A stretch of DNA of 64,000 bases from Nonomuraea spiralis (GTDB taxonomy: Bacteria; Actinomycetota; Actinomycetes; Streptosporangiales; Streptosporangiaceae): positions 434,001 through 498,000 of the forward strand of contig NZ_BMRC01000002.1 of NCBI RefSeq assembly GCF_014648435.1. Direction: 5' to 3'. Below the pieces are notes generated by a model. The model had not been told where the DNA came from. It saw only the letters and a program-made list of their open reading frames with translations, and ran no database searches. Shown piece after piece: positions 9,401-16,197 of the stretch; positions within the stretch are counted from its first letter, which is position 1, and each line of letters opens with the position of its first letter. The translations under genes and the position numbers were made by a program.

Positions 9401-10012
9401 GCCGAGCTGCGCGATGAGCTGGCCGCGCGCATCCAGCGCTGGCGGCCGGCCGCCGAACGCCACCGCCTGGCCGAACGCATGGCGGCGCTGGCCTCCGGCG
9501 TCTCCGGCGACAACCAGTGGAACATGAGCCTGACCTCGTTCGTGCTGGGCGAACGGCTCCGGCAGGTCGTCGACGCCGCCAACGAACGCCTCGACCACAT
9601 GTCATCCGGCCGCTACCTGCTGCGGCACGACCTGCGCAGGACCGCCGGGTCGCGGGCGCGCTCGGGCGGCGGCCTGGGCCTGAAGGTGGCCGACGCCTGG
9701 ACCGGCGTCGACCGCGACCCGGCGACCCTGTCGGGCGGCGAGAGCTTCATCACCTCGCTCGCGCTCGCCCTGGGCCTGGCCGACGTGGTCACGGCCGAGG
9801 CGGGCGGCGCGGAGGTCGGCACGCTGTTCGTGGACGAGGGCTTCGGCACCCTCGACGAGGACACCCTCGACGGCGTGCTCGACATCCTCGACGGGCTGCG
9901 CGACGGCGGCCGCGCGGTCGGCATCGTGAGCCACGTGGGCGAGTTGCGTACGCGCATCCCGGTGCAGCTCAAGGTGGGCAAGAGCCGCAGGGGCTCGACG
10001 CTGGTCAGCTAG
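6500..10012 (+). CDS. sbcC: Exonuclease SbcCD subunit C (SbcC), SMC-like ATPase
   Basis: This 1170-aa Rad50-type ATPase is the partner of SbcD. Walker A GPTGAGKTT lies near residues 35-43, Ala/Glu/Arg-rich coiled coils flank a zinc-hook CAVCGSEH near residue 599, and the ABC signature LSGGES (about 1076) and Walker B LFVDEGFGTLDED (about 1110) close the head. The WNMSLTSFVLGERLR segment before the signature is typical of SbcC. The start ATG follows the sbcD stop with no gap. The last 8 bp overlap the convergent LacI gene. Length and motif order are normal; nothing indicates loss of function. Confidence 0.97.
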   Translation: MRPHRLSLTAFGSFPGTETVDFDALTEAGLFLIHGPTGAGKTTILDALCFALYGVVPGQRNSARSLRCDHAPAGTGPSVTLEVTIRGRLLRVRRSPSWQRPKLRGAGFTEEKAKVVVEERRGAAWQGLTTRLDEAGDLVGGLLGMNAEQFCQVVMLPQGDFAKFLRADGDDRARLLERLFTVKVFTQAESWLAERRRVTGRAEQELGREVAFAVERLQEAAGPTLTPPPDSLSDVPATPGADGGQPSAEDDPLGRAGALLAAARAAVDRCGERHAAAGETLHLARSRFERAAALAERQRRHAEALTLRRTLDERADERADLQALIDDATRADRVLPLITAARQRAEAADKARAMAADALARARPLLAAAPGAGQPSSGGLASVTELERLERERRAELARLSELLTEEARLSVVRRDLLRVEQELADLIGADEAVAARLGLLPGLIEQAEGRLADARVAAARIPAAQAVRDAAADLIDIDRELAVLAGELDVLAQREAQVAAAEAELPARLAEAGAALAGVRAETAAVPAAAAHLDAARSALEAAHRRDALAAELESAAAAHQALVDRAQETRERWLDLRQARIDGMAAELARDLADGRPCAVCGSEHHPMPASPAPSAPSPDDEHAAESAHESAAADREAAERALASIESRLADASAATEGLDAGTAADRVLAAEGELARLRSVADREPGLADALDRLEGERDHVRDQARELAETLAAHHAHSSRLTAERARLHTRLAQTLTPSEAGAEAGDGLDGAVVLAGAEAELRRLAGAAAREPVLAAELAALARERADLEERGRRGAARLAAGRTRHEELSGDAGRLSARLDAARGGDPTLTARLSRLNDEAELLREALEATRAAVAAAVELDAAVREAGRAAGEAGFADAREAEEAYRSPAEREGKAELLRRLDDQHAAVTGLLADPELVAAAAEPAPDLAAAEAERDSAEETHTRLASERDRAVARAGRLAELRDELAARIQRWRPAAERHRLAERMAALASGVSGDNQWNMSLTSFVLGERLRQVVDAANERLDHMSSGRYLLRHDLRRTAGSRARSGGGLGLKVADAWTGVDRDPATLSGGESFITSLALALGLADVVTAEAGGAEVGTLFVDEGFGTLDEDTLDGVLDILDGLRDGGRAVGIVSHVGELRTRIPVQLKVGKSRRGSTLVS

Positions 10013-11054
10013 GCGGGGGCGCGGTCGAGGCGCGCACGATCAGCTCGTGCGGGAACAGCCGCCGCTCCGGCCGGGCCGCGGCCCCCGACAGCAGCAGCCG
10101 TCCGGCCGCCTCCCCGATCTCCTGCTTGGCCTGCCGGATCGTGGTGAGCCCAGCCTCCTCGGCCGCGCTGTCGGAGAACCCGACGACCGACAACTCGCCC
10201 GGCACGTCGATGCCCAGGTCGGCGGCGGCGTCGAGGATGCCGAGGGCGAGCACGTCGGTGTTGGTCAGGATCGCCGTGGGCCGCGGTTCGCGCCGCAGCA
10301 GCGCGTGGCCGGCCTTCCTGCCCGCCTCCCGCGAGTTCCTGGCGACCTCGTAGAAGGGCACGTCGTCCCAGTCGAGGCCGGCCTGCTCGCAGGCGGTCTG
10401 GTAGCCGCCGCGCCGGGCGCGCATCGCCTCGAACACCGCGTCCTCCTGGCGGTCGCGGTCGGCCCAGCCGGTGTGGCCGTCGTCGTGCAGGCCGACCATC
10501 GCCACCGCGACCCGCCGGTGGCCGAGGCCGAGCACGTGCGCGGCGGCGGCGGCCCCGGCGGCGGGCTCGTCGATGCCGACGAACGGGTGGCCCGGCACGT
10601 ACGGCTCGTCCACCACCACGACGGGCAGCTTCCTGGCCAGCACCTCGGCCAGCGCCGGATGGCCGTCGGGCAGCGAGACCAGGCAGAACGCGTCGACCAC
10701 CGCGTCACGCACGGTGTCGCTGCGCCGGTCGCCATGGGGGAGGGGCAGGATGAGCAGCCCGACGCCCGCCTCCTCGGCCGCCGTGGCCAGCCCCTGGAAG
10801 AACCCGATCGCGTACGGGTCGGCGAAGGCGTAGGCCAGCGTCTCGCTGAACAGCAGCCCGAGCGCGCCGGCCCGGCCGAGCCGGAGCGAGCGCGCCGTCG
10901 GGTTGGGCCCCGCGTAGCCGAGCTCGTCGGCCACCTCCAGGATGCGCCGCCGCAGCCCGTCGCTGAGCTGGTCGGGCCGGGAGAAGGCGTACGACACGGT
11001 GGCGCGGGACACGCCCAGCCTGTCGGCGATCGTCTGCAGGGTGACCCTTGCCAT
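10005..11054 (-). CDS. LacI family transcriptional regulator
   Basis: This 349-aa regulator has an N-terminal helix-turn-helix and hinge (VTLQTIADRLGVSRATVSYAFSRPDQLS, then the AGPNPTARSLRLGR hinge) followed by a periplasmic-binding-protein-like sensor domain (LGLLFSETLAYAFADPYAIGFFQGL, VVVDEPYVPGHPFVGID, LSVVGFSDSAAE). The ligand is likely a sugar or other small metabolite but cannot be named. It is divergent from a 64-aa ORF, and two LacI-type operator palindromes lie between the two starts at 11090-11119. Autoregulation together with control of the small gene is therefore likely. No sugar-transport genes are adjacent, which is unusual for LacI regulators. Confidence 0.94.
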   Translation of the reverse strand: MARVTLQTIADRLGVSRATVSYAFSRPDQLSDGLRRRILEVADELGYAGPNPTARSLRLGRAGALGLLFSETLAYAFADPYAIGFFQGLATAAEEAGVGLLILPLPHGDRRSDTVRDAVVDAFCLVSLPDGHPALAEVLARKLPVVVVDEPYVPGHPFVGIDEPAAGAAAAAHVLGLGHRRVAVAMVGLHDDGHTGWADRDRQEDAVFEAMRARRGGYQTACEQAGLDWDDVPFYEVARNSREAGRKAGHALLRREPRPTAILTNTDVLALGILDAAADLGIDVPGELSVVGFSDSAAEEAGLTTIRQAKQEIGEAAGRLLLSGAAARPERRLFPHELIVRASTAPPPS

Positions 11055-11089
11055 CGTCCAACCGTATCGAACGGCCTTGCCCGTGCGAT

Positions 11090-11103
11090 CTTAATCGATT
11101 AAG
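11090..11103. promoter_or_regulatory. LacI-type operator 1 (perfect palindrome)
   Basis: CTTAATCGATTAAG is a perfect 14-bp palindrome with the central CG step common to LacI/GalR-family operators. It lies 36 bp upstream of the divergent LacI gene start. Confidence 0.8.
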
Positions 11104-11105
11104 GT

Positions 11106-11119
11106 CTTAATTGATTAAG
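11106..11119. promoter_or_regulatory. LacI-type operator 2 (one base off a palindrome)
   Basis: CTTAATTGATTAAG repeats operator 1 with one changed central base, 16 bp further on. Its right end runs into the AAGGAGGAG ribosome site of the 64-aa ORF, so a bound repressor would also cover the translation start region of that gene. Confidence 0.75.
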
Positions 11120-11129
11120 GAGGAGAGAG

Positions 11130-11324
11130 ATGGATGGCATGCAGGTCCTCGCGCACCGGACGGCGATGGGGTTCCGGGGGTCGCTCCACGCGGCGCTGCC
11201 GGGGGCGCCGCGCAGGCGCCTCCCGGAGCGCGTCGCCGTGCGGGCGCGGCTGGCGTCCTCGCTGCGCCGCACCGCCGACCGGCTCGACCCCGCCTGCCGC
11301 CCGGCCCGGTACCGCGAGGCGTGA
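11130..11324 (+). CDS. Small basic protein, 64 aa, under LacI operators
   Basis: ATG 11130 is preceded by AAGGAGGAG with four bases between, a near-ideal ribosome site, and the frame closes at a TGA that is itself the first base pairs of a terminator hairpin. The product is rich in Arg, Ala and Leu, with a basic C-terminal half (RRRLPERVAVRARLASSLRR). It has no signal peptide or membrane segment. I recognise no family. Overlapping frames from nearby ATGs (for example 11134) lack a ribosome site. Position between a dedicated operator pair and terminator makes this a self-contained, tightly controlled transcription unit. Confidence 0.65.
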   Translation: MDGMQVLAHRTAMGFRGSLHAALPGAPRRRLPERVAVRARLASSLRRTADRLDPACRPARYREA

Positions 11325-11359
11325 CCACCCCCCTCGTGAGAGAGGCCACGGGGGTGGTC
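11323..11359 (+). terminator. Strong hairpin terminator after the 64-aa ORF
   Basis: A nine-pair GC-rich outer stem (GACCACCCC with GGGGTGGTC) and an inner CGTG/CACG pairing close an eight-base loop. The left arm begins inside the stop codon of the 64-aa ORF. No T-run follows, as is common in high-GC actinobacteria. Confidence 0.7.
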
Positions 11360-11426
11360 GGGTGAGGTCGGCTCCGGCGACGGTCAGGTGAGGTCGGCTC
11401 GGAGAGTGGTCAGATGAGGTCGGCGA
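11356..11426. repeat. Three direct repeats, 26-bp period, across the HAD gene stop
   Basis: The core GGTCrGrTGAGGTCGGC occurs at 11356, 11382 and 11408, an exact 26-bp period. The third copy holds the stop codon and last codons of the HAD phosphatase gene; the other two copies continue downstream of it. This looks like a duplicated gene end. Confidence 0.75.
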
Positions 11427-12042
11427 TCAGGTCGGGGATCGTGGCGGGGTCGTGGAAGAGGGTGGCGCCGAGGCCGGTCAGGCGCGAGGGCGGGGTGAGG
11501 CCGCCGGCGAAGGCCAGGCAGCGCATCCCCGCGCTCATCGCCGCCGTCACGCCGAACGGGCTGTCCTCGATCACCACGCAGCTCTCGGGCGGCGCGCCCA
11601 TCGTGGCCGCCGCGTGCAGGAACAGGTCGGGGGCGGGCTTGCCGCGGGTCACGTCCTCGGCGCTGAACACGCGGCCGTCGAAGCGGGGTGCGAGACCGGT
11701 CACCTCCAGGCTGTCGCGGATGGCGGCGTGCCGGCCGTTGGAGGCCACGCAGTAGGGGATGTCCAGCCGGTCGAGGGCCGACTCGATGCCCTCGATCGCG
11801 CACAGCTCGGCCTTGATCGCGGCCGTGTACTCCTGCGAGATCTGCTCGTACCAGCCGGGTGGGGTCTGGCCGACCTGTTCGTCCCAGTATTCGTTGCTGC
11901 AGCCGACGAAGCGTTCGGCGTACTCGGTTTCGTCGATCGTCCAGCCCAGGCGGCGAAGCGCGGCGGTGCCCACGCGTACGGAGATGCGCTCGCTGTCGAC
12001 GAGTACCCCGTCACAGTCGAAGATGACCAGTTCGACGGCCAA
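11410..12042 (-). CDS. HAD superfamily hydrolase (beta-phosphoglucomutase/phosphatase-like)
   Basis: This is a 210-aa HAD protein of subfamily I: motif I LVIFDCDGVLVDSERIS at the N terminus, a helical cap, motif II VASNGRH, motif III lysine in VTRGKPAPDLFLHAA, and motif IV VVIEDSPFGVTAAMSAGM. The expected reaction is phosphate-ester hydrolysis or a phosphomutase step on a small sugar phosphate. The start is a TTG at 12042 with GGGAGG eight bases upstream; the long open extension beyond it lies over the divergent promoter region and is not part of the protein. The gene diverges from an MHS transporter, which may supply or export a related metabolite. The 3' end carries a direct-repeat tract. 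Confidence 0.92.
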   Translation of the reverse strand: MAVELVIFDCDGVLVDSERISVRVGTAALRRLGWTIDETEYAERFVGCSNEYWDEQVGQTPPGWYEQISQEYTAAIKAELCAIEGIESALDRLDIPYCVASNGRHAAIRDSLEVTGLAPRFDGRVFSAEDVTRGKPAPDLFLHAAATMGAPPESCVVIEDSPFGVTAAMSAGMRCLAFAGGLTPPSRLTGLGATLFHDPATIPDLIADLI

Positions 12043-12094
12043 GGTGCGGTCCTCCCAAAAGTGTCGTTTGCGGTCGAATCTATCGGGCGGCCTG

Positions 12095-12132
12095 GTGACG
12101 TCACGCAGGTGGTAGCGTCGTTGTATCACCTG
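12095..12132. promoter_or_regulatory. Palindrome and inverted repeat between HAD and MHS transporter genes
   Basis: GTGACGTCAC at 12095-12104 is a perfect 10-bp palindrome. It is followed at 12106-12132 by CAGGTGGTA-N9-TATCACCTG, a nine-base inverted repeat with one mismatch. Both lie in the 115-bp divergent region and could be operators controlling both genes. No regulator gene is adjacent. Confidence 0.5.
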
Positions 12133-12157
12133 ACAAGACGCATGTCCGAATGGCGAG

Positions 12158-13450
12158 ATGACAGTGACGAGTTCCCCCGAGGTCGTGGCGCCGAGCAGGA
12201 CCAGGATCGCCATGGCCAGCCTCATGGGCACCGCGATCGAGTTCTACGACTTCTACATCTACGGCACCGCCGCGGCGCTGGTGCTGAACACCGCGTTCTT
12301 CCCCGGTATGGACCCCGTGGCCGGGCGGCTGGCCGCGTTCTCGACGTTCGCGGTGGCGTTCGTCTCGCGTCCGCTCGGGTCGGCGCTGTTCGGCCACTGG
12401 GGCGACCGCGTCGGGCGCAAGTCGATGCTGGTCGTCTCGCTGCTGGTGATGGGCCTGTCCACGGTGGCGATCGGCCTGCTGCCCGGCTACGCGGCCATCG
12501 GCATGGCCGCGCCCGTGCTGCTGGTGCTGCTGCGCTTCACCCAGGGCATCGGGCTCGGCGGCGAGTGGGGCGGCGCGGCGCTGCTGGCCACCGAGCACGC
12601 CCCGCCCGGCAAACGCGGCCTGTATGCGATGTTCCCGCAACTCGGCCCGTCGGCCGGGTTCATCGTCGCCAACGGGCTCTTCCTGATCCTCGGCGCGACG
12701 CTGACCGACGAGCAGTTCGGCGGCTGGGGATGGCGCTTGCCGTTCCTGGCCAGCCTGCTCCTCGTGATCGTCGGCCTGTACGTGCGGCTGAAGATCTCCG
12801 AGACGCCGGTCTTCCGGGCGGCGATGGACCAGCGCCGCATCGCCAAGGTGCCGTTCGCCGGCCTGATCCGCCACCAGTGGCGGCGCGTGCTGCTCGGCGC
12901 CGGCGCGATGACCATCGCCTACACGCTCTTCTACACCGCCACCACCTACTGCCTGTCCTACGGCACCGCCACCCTCGCCATCCCGAAGACCACCATGCTG
13001 ACCCTGACCATGATCGGCGTGCTGTTCATGGGCGCCGGCACCGTGGTCTCGGCCGTGGTCAGCGACCGGCTGGGCCGCCGCCGTACCCTGCTCGCCGGCA
13101 CCGCGGCCGCCGTCGCGTGGGGCCTGGTGATGTTCCCGCTGATGGAGACCCGGTCGGTGTTCCTGGCCGGGCTGGCGCTGGCCGGCGCGCTCGGGCTGAT
13201 GGGGCTGGTCTTCGGGCCGATGGGGGCGTACCTGCCCGAGCTGTTCAGGACCGAGTTCCGCTACAGCGGCGCCTCGGTCGCCTACAGCCTCGGCGGCGTC
13301 CTGGGCGGCGCGGTGCCGCCGCTGGTCGCCACCGCGCTGCAGTCGAGCGGCGTCGGCGTCATGGGCGTCGGCCTGTACGTCTCCGCGATGGCCCTGCTGA
13401 GCCTGCTCTGCCTGCTCGCCCTGCCGGAGACCCGCGACGAAAATCTCTAA
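12158..13450 (+). CDS. MFS transporter, metabolite:H+ symporter (MHS) family
   Basis: This 430-aa, twelve-helix major facilitator resembles the MHS family (citrate, alpha-ketoglutarate, shikimate or proline/betaine symporters). Diagnostic segments are ASLMGTAIEFYDFYIYGTAAAL at helix 1, the loop 2-3 signature GHWGDRVGRKSML, RFTQGIGLGGEWGGAALLATE in helix 4, and the second-half loop SDRLGRRRTLL. The substrate is most likely a small carboxylate or zwitterion; nothing local fixes it. The gene diverges from the HAD hydrolase, with two inverted repeats between them. The ATG at 12158 lacks a strong ribosome site. Confidence 0.93.
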   Translation: MTVTSSPEVVAPSRTRIAMASLMGTAIEFYDFYIYGTAAALVLNTAFFPGMDPVAGRLAAFSTFAVAFVSRPLGSALFGHWGDRVGRKSMLVVSLLVMGLSTVAIGLLPGYAAIGMAAPVLLVLLRFTQGIGLGGEWGGAALLATEHAPPGKRGLYAMFPQLGPSAGFIVANGLFLILGATLTDEQFGGWGWRLPFLASLLLVIVGLYVRLKISETPVFRAAMDQRRIAKVPFAGLIRHQWRRVLLGAGAMTIAYTLFYTATTYCLSYGTATLAIPKTTMLTLTMIGVLFMGAGTVVSAVVSDRLGRRRTLLAGTAAAVAWGLVMFPLMETRSVFLAGLALAGALGLMGLVFGPMGAYLPELFRTEFRYSGASVAYSLGGVLGGAVPPLVATALQSSGVGVMGVGLYVSAMALLSLLCLLALPETRDENL

Positions 13451-13529
13451 TATATCGCCCGAATCCTGTCACATCCACCGGGGCTGTCCCGTCTTCGCAG
13501 TGAAGAACCTGATGGAGGAGGAGCGGACG

Positions 13530-14846
13530 ATGAGCAAGCACATCCTGATCGTCGGCGGCGGATATGTCGGGCTGTACACGGGGCTGGGGCTGCGCCGGAT
13601 GATCCGGTCGGGCGAGGTGACGGTCACCGTGGTCGATCCGCGGGGGTACATGACGTACCAGCCGTTCCTGGCCGAGGCGGCCGGCGGGACGATCGAGCCC
13701 CGCCACGTCGTCGCCCCGCTGCACCGGGTGCTGAAGGGCGCCCGGGTGCTCACCGGCCGCGTCACCCGGATCTCGCACGACGACCGCACCGCGCTGTTCC
13801 AGCCGGTCCAGGGCCCGGCCAGGACCCTCACCTACGACATCCTCGTGATGGCGGCCGGGTCGATCACCCGCACGCTGCCGATCCCGGGGCTGGCCGAGCA
13901 CGCGGTCGGGTTCAAGACCGTGGGGGAGGCCGTGCACCTGCGCAACCACGTCCTGGCCCAGCTCGCGGCCGCCGCCTCGACGGACGATCCGCAGGTGCGG
14001 CGCAGGGCGCTGACGTTCGTGGTGGTCGGCGGCGGGTTCTCGGGCGTCGAGGCGCTGGCCGAGATGCAGGGGCTGGCCGACGACGCGCTGCGCTACCACG
14101 ACGGGATCACCCCCGCCGACCTGACCTGGACCCTGGTCGAGGCGACCGGCGGCATCCTGCCCGAACTCCACCCCGACCTCGGCCGCTGGACCGTCGGCGC
14201 GCTGCGCGCCCGGGGCGTGGACGTGCGGCTGGAGACCCGGCTGACCTCGGCGGCCGGCGGCGTGGCGACGTTGTCGGACGGCACCGCGCTCGACGCCGGG
14301 ACGCTGGTGTGGGCGGCCGGCGGCCGGCCCAGCCCGCTCGCCGCCGACAGCGGGCTGCCCGTGGACGGCGCCGGGCGGCTGCTGGCCACCGAGTACCTGA
14401 CCGTGGCGGGCCTGGAGGACGTCTTCACGGCCGGTGACGGCGCGGCGGTGCCCGACCTGACCCGTCCTGGGCAGTTCACGGCGCCCAACGCCCAGCACGC
14501 GGTGCGCCAGGCCAAGCTGCTCGCCCGCAACCTGAAGGCGTACGTCAGGGGGCGCGGGCTGAAGGCGTACCGGCACGCGTACCTGGGGTCGGTGGCCGGG
14601 CTGGCCCATCACCAGGGGGTGGCCCAGGTGTACTCGATCAGGCTGACCGGGTTCCTGGGGTGGCTGGCGCACCGGATGTACCACCTGGCGTGGGTGCCGA
14701 CGGTCAACCACAAGGCGCGGGTGCTGGCGGACTGGGCGTTGTCGATGGTGTTCCGGCGGGAGGCGGTGCAGCTCGCGGCGATCGAGCACGCCGACGAGGA
14801 CTTCCGCCGGGCCCTGGCGGCGGACGACCTGGACCGCGCCGCCTGA
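13530..14846 (+). CDS. NAD(P)/FAD-dependent oxidoreductase, type II NADH dehydrogenase-like
   Basis: This 438-aa flavoprotein would pass electrons from NADH to quinone without proton pumping. It has an FAD-binding Rossmann motif at the N terminus (HILIVGGGYVGLYTGLGL), a second dinucleotide motif FVVVGGGFSGVEALAEM near residue 170, and the C-terminal FAD contact VFTAGDGAAVPDLTRPGQFTAPNAQHA split across 305-330. The membrane-proximal C-terminal part contains the VYSIRLTGFLGWLAHRMYHL stretch expected of NDH-2 enzymes. ATG 13530 has GGAGGAGGAG upstream and fits the family start. It sits alone between an MHS transporter and the homocitrate-synthase-like gene. Confidence 0.92.
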   Translation: MSKHILIVGGGYVGLYTGLGLRRMIRSGEVTVTVVDPRGYMTYQPFLAEAAGGTIEPRHVVAPLHRVLKGARVLTGRVTRISHDDRTALFQPVQGPARTLTYDILVMAAGSITRTLPIPGLAEHAVGFKTVGEAVHLRNHVLAQLAAAASTDDPQVRRRALTFVVVGGGFSGVEALAEMQGLADDALRYHDGITPADLTWTLVEATGGILPELHPDLGRWTVGALRARGVDVRLETRLTSAAGGVATLSDGTALDAGTLVWAAGGRPSPLAADSGLPVDGAGRLLATEYLTVAGLEDVFTAGDGAAVPDLTRPGQFTAPNAQHAVRQAKLLARNLKAYVRGRGLKAYRHAYLGSVAGLAHHQGVAQVYSIRLTGFLGWLAHRMYHLAWVPTVNHKARVLADWALSMVFRREAVQLAAIEHADEDFRRALAADDLDRAA

Positions 14847-14905
14847 CCCCACCCCTCTCGGGCCTTCCTTCCCCCGGGCTGCCCCCTGCCCCTGCCTCGG
14901 GGGTT

Positions 14906-16126
14906 TCAGGTGGCGGTGTAGCCGGGGAAGAGGAGGGACAGCTCGCGAGGGTAGGTCCCGATCAGGCGTAGTTCGTCGTCCGCGAGGGGGCGGCCGGTCA
15001 TCGCGTTGCAGAGCTGGACCAGGCGGAAGGCCGCCTCCTCGTCCGCCACCTCCACGCCCAGGCCGTCCATGACGTGGCGGAAGCCGGCCTTGCCGCCGTA
15101 CTCGCCGGTCAGCACCACCCGTCCGTCGCGGGCGTGCCGGTCCTGGGGGAACGGGCCGAGCGTGGCCTCGTCGTACAACTCGTAGTTGCCGTGGTCCTTC
15201 AGGGCGCCGTCGGCGTGGATGCCCGACTCGTGCGCGAACGCGTTGCGTCCCACCCCCACCTGGTTGTACGGCAGCGGCTGCCCCAGCGCGTACGACGCCC
15301 ACAACCCGAACCGGCGCGCCCACGACAGGTCGAGCGGGTCGCCGATCTCCACCTTCTCCCCGAACCCGTGCGAGCAGGCCAGGATCGTGGAGAGCAGGTC
15401 GGCGTTGCCGGAACGTTCGCCGACGCCGTTCACGCACGTGTTGATCCAGGCGTCCTGACCGGCGTCGAGGTCGCCGAGGGCGCCGGAGAGCGAGTTCGCC
15501 ACGGCCATGCCCAGGTCGTTGTGGCAGTGGGTCTCGACCGGCAGCGCCGCGCCCGAGGCCAGCCGGGCGAAGCGCTCGCGGATCCGGCCGGGGGTGTCGC
15601 CGCCGATCGTGTCGCAGTAGCGCACCCGTCCGGCCCCCGCCTCCTTGGCCGCCAGCGCGAACTCCAGCAGGAACCCGTCGTCGGTACGCGACCCGTCCTC
15701 GGCGTTCACCCCCACCGTCTCGGCCCCGGCGGCCTTGGCGGCGCGGACCGCGGCCGTCATCTCCCTGATGATCGCGTTCCGGTCGAGGCGGCCGCGGAAC
15801 TTGTTCTGGATCATGTAGTCGGACGTGGAGATGGACAGGTTGTAGTGCCGCAGGCCGAGCGGCGCCGCCTTCTCCACGTCCTGCGGCACGCCCCGGCACC
15901 AACCGGACAGCCGCAGCTCCCCGAACGCCCCCGCCTCGGCCAGCGCGACCTGCGCCCGCACGTACGGGACCTCGTGGAACAGGAACGGGAACCCGATCTC
16001 GGACTGGGCCACGCCGAGTTTGCCCAGGTAGAAGTTGACCATGGTCTTGCCGAACTTGGACAGGCCGGTGCGCGCGGTCTGCACGCCGTCCCGGTTCGTC
16101 ACGTCGAGGAAATGAACTTGTGGCAT
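14906..16126 (-). CDS. Homocitrate synthase/2-isopropylmalate synthase-family enzyme
   Basis: This 406-aa enzyme of the DRE-TIM metallolyase family condenses acetyl-CoA with a 2-oxo acid. FLDVTNRDGVQTA carries the catalytic R-D pair, ETHCHNDLGMAVANS the metal-binding H-x-H, and NGVGERSGNADL the GxGERxGN loop. GRNAFAHESGIHADG matches the homocitrate synthase (NifV/LysS-like) subgroup. It ends soon after the catalytic barrel and subdomain, without the leucine-feedback domain of LeuA. ATG 16126 (MPQVHFLDV) is chosen by similarity. It is divergent from a citrate synthase with its own DNA-binding domain, so the two enzymes probably work on related condensation chemistry under shared control. Confidence 0.85.
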   Translation of the reverse strand: MPQVHFLDVTNRDGVQTARTGLSKFGKTMVNFYLGKLGVAQSEIGFPFLFHEVPYVRAQVALAEAGAFGELRLSGWCRGVPQDVEKAAPLGLRHYNLSISTSDYMIQNKFRGRLDRNAIIREMTAAVRAAKAAGAETVGVNAEDGSRTDDGFLLEFALAAKEAGAGRVRYCDTIGGDTPGRIRERFARLASGAALPVETHCHNDLGMAVANSLSGALGDLDAGQDAWINTCVNGVGERSGNADLLSTILACSHGFGEKVEIGDPLDLSWARRFGLWASYALGQPLPYNQVGVGRNAFAHESGIHADGALKDHGNYELYDEATLGPFPQDRHARDGRVVLTGEYGGKAGFRHVMDGLGVEVADEEAAFRLVQLCNAMTGRPLADDELRLIGTYPRELSLLFPGYTAT

Positions 16127-16157
16127 GACTTCACGTTGACACGCTTGCTCAATGTGT

Positions 16158-16179
16158 ATCAATATTGATTTTCGTCAAT
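16158..16179. promoter_or_regulatory. AT-rich palindromic operator between homocitrate- and citrate-synthase genes
   Basis: ATCAATATTGAT (16158-16169) is a perfect palindrome in otherwise very GC-rich DNA. It overlaps a second inverted repeat, ATTGA-N6-TCAAT (16164-16179). It lies 31 bp before one start and about 20 bp before the other, a typical position for a shared operator. Confidence 0.65.
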
Positions 16180-16197
16180 ATGGAGAGGTGGGTGCGG

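Noticed and set aside
11134-11391. Alternative 85-codon frame overlapping the 64-aa ORF
   Set aside because: No ribosome site at its start and it runs through the terminator hairpin; the 64-codon frame has an ideal site and stops at the hairpin.
14873-14907. Possible terminator after the NADH dehydrogenase gene (CCCCCG ... CGGGGG then TTT)
   Set aside because: Only six GC pairs separated by about 20 bases in a C-rich stretch; such pairings are common by chance here.
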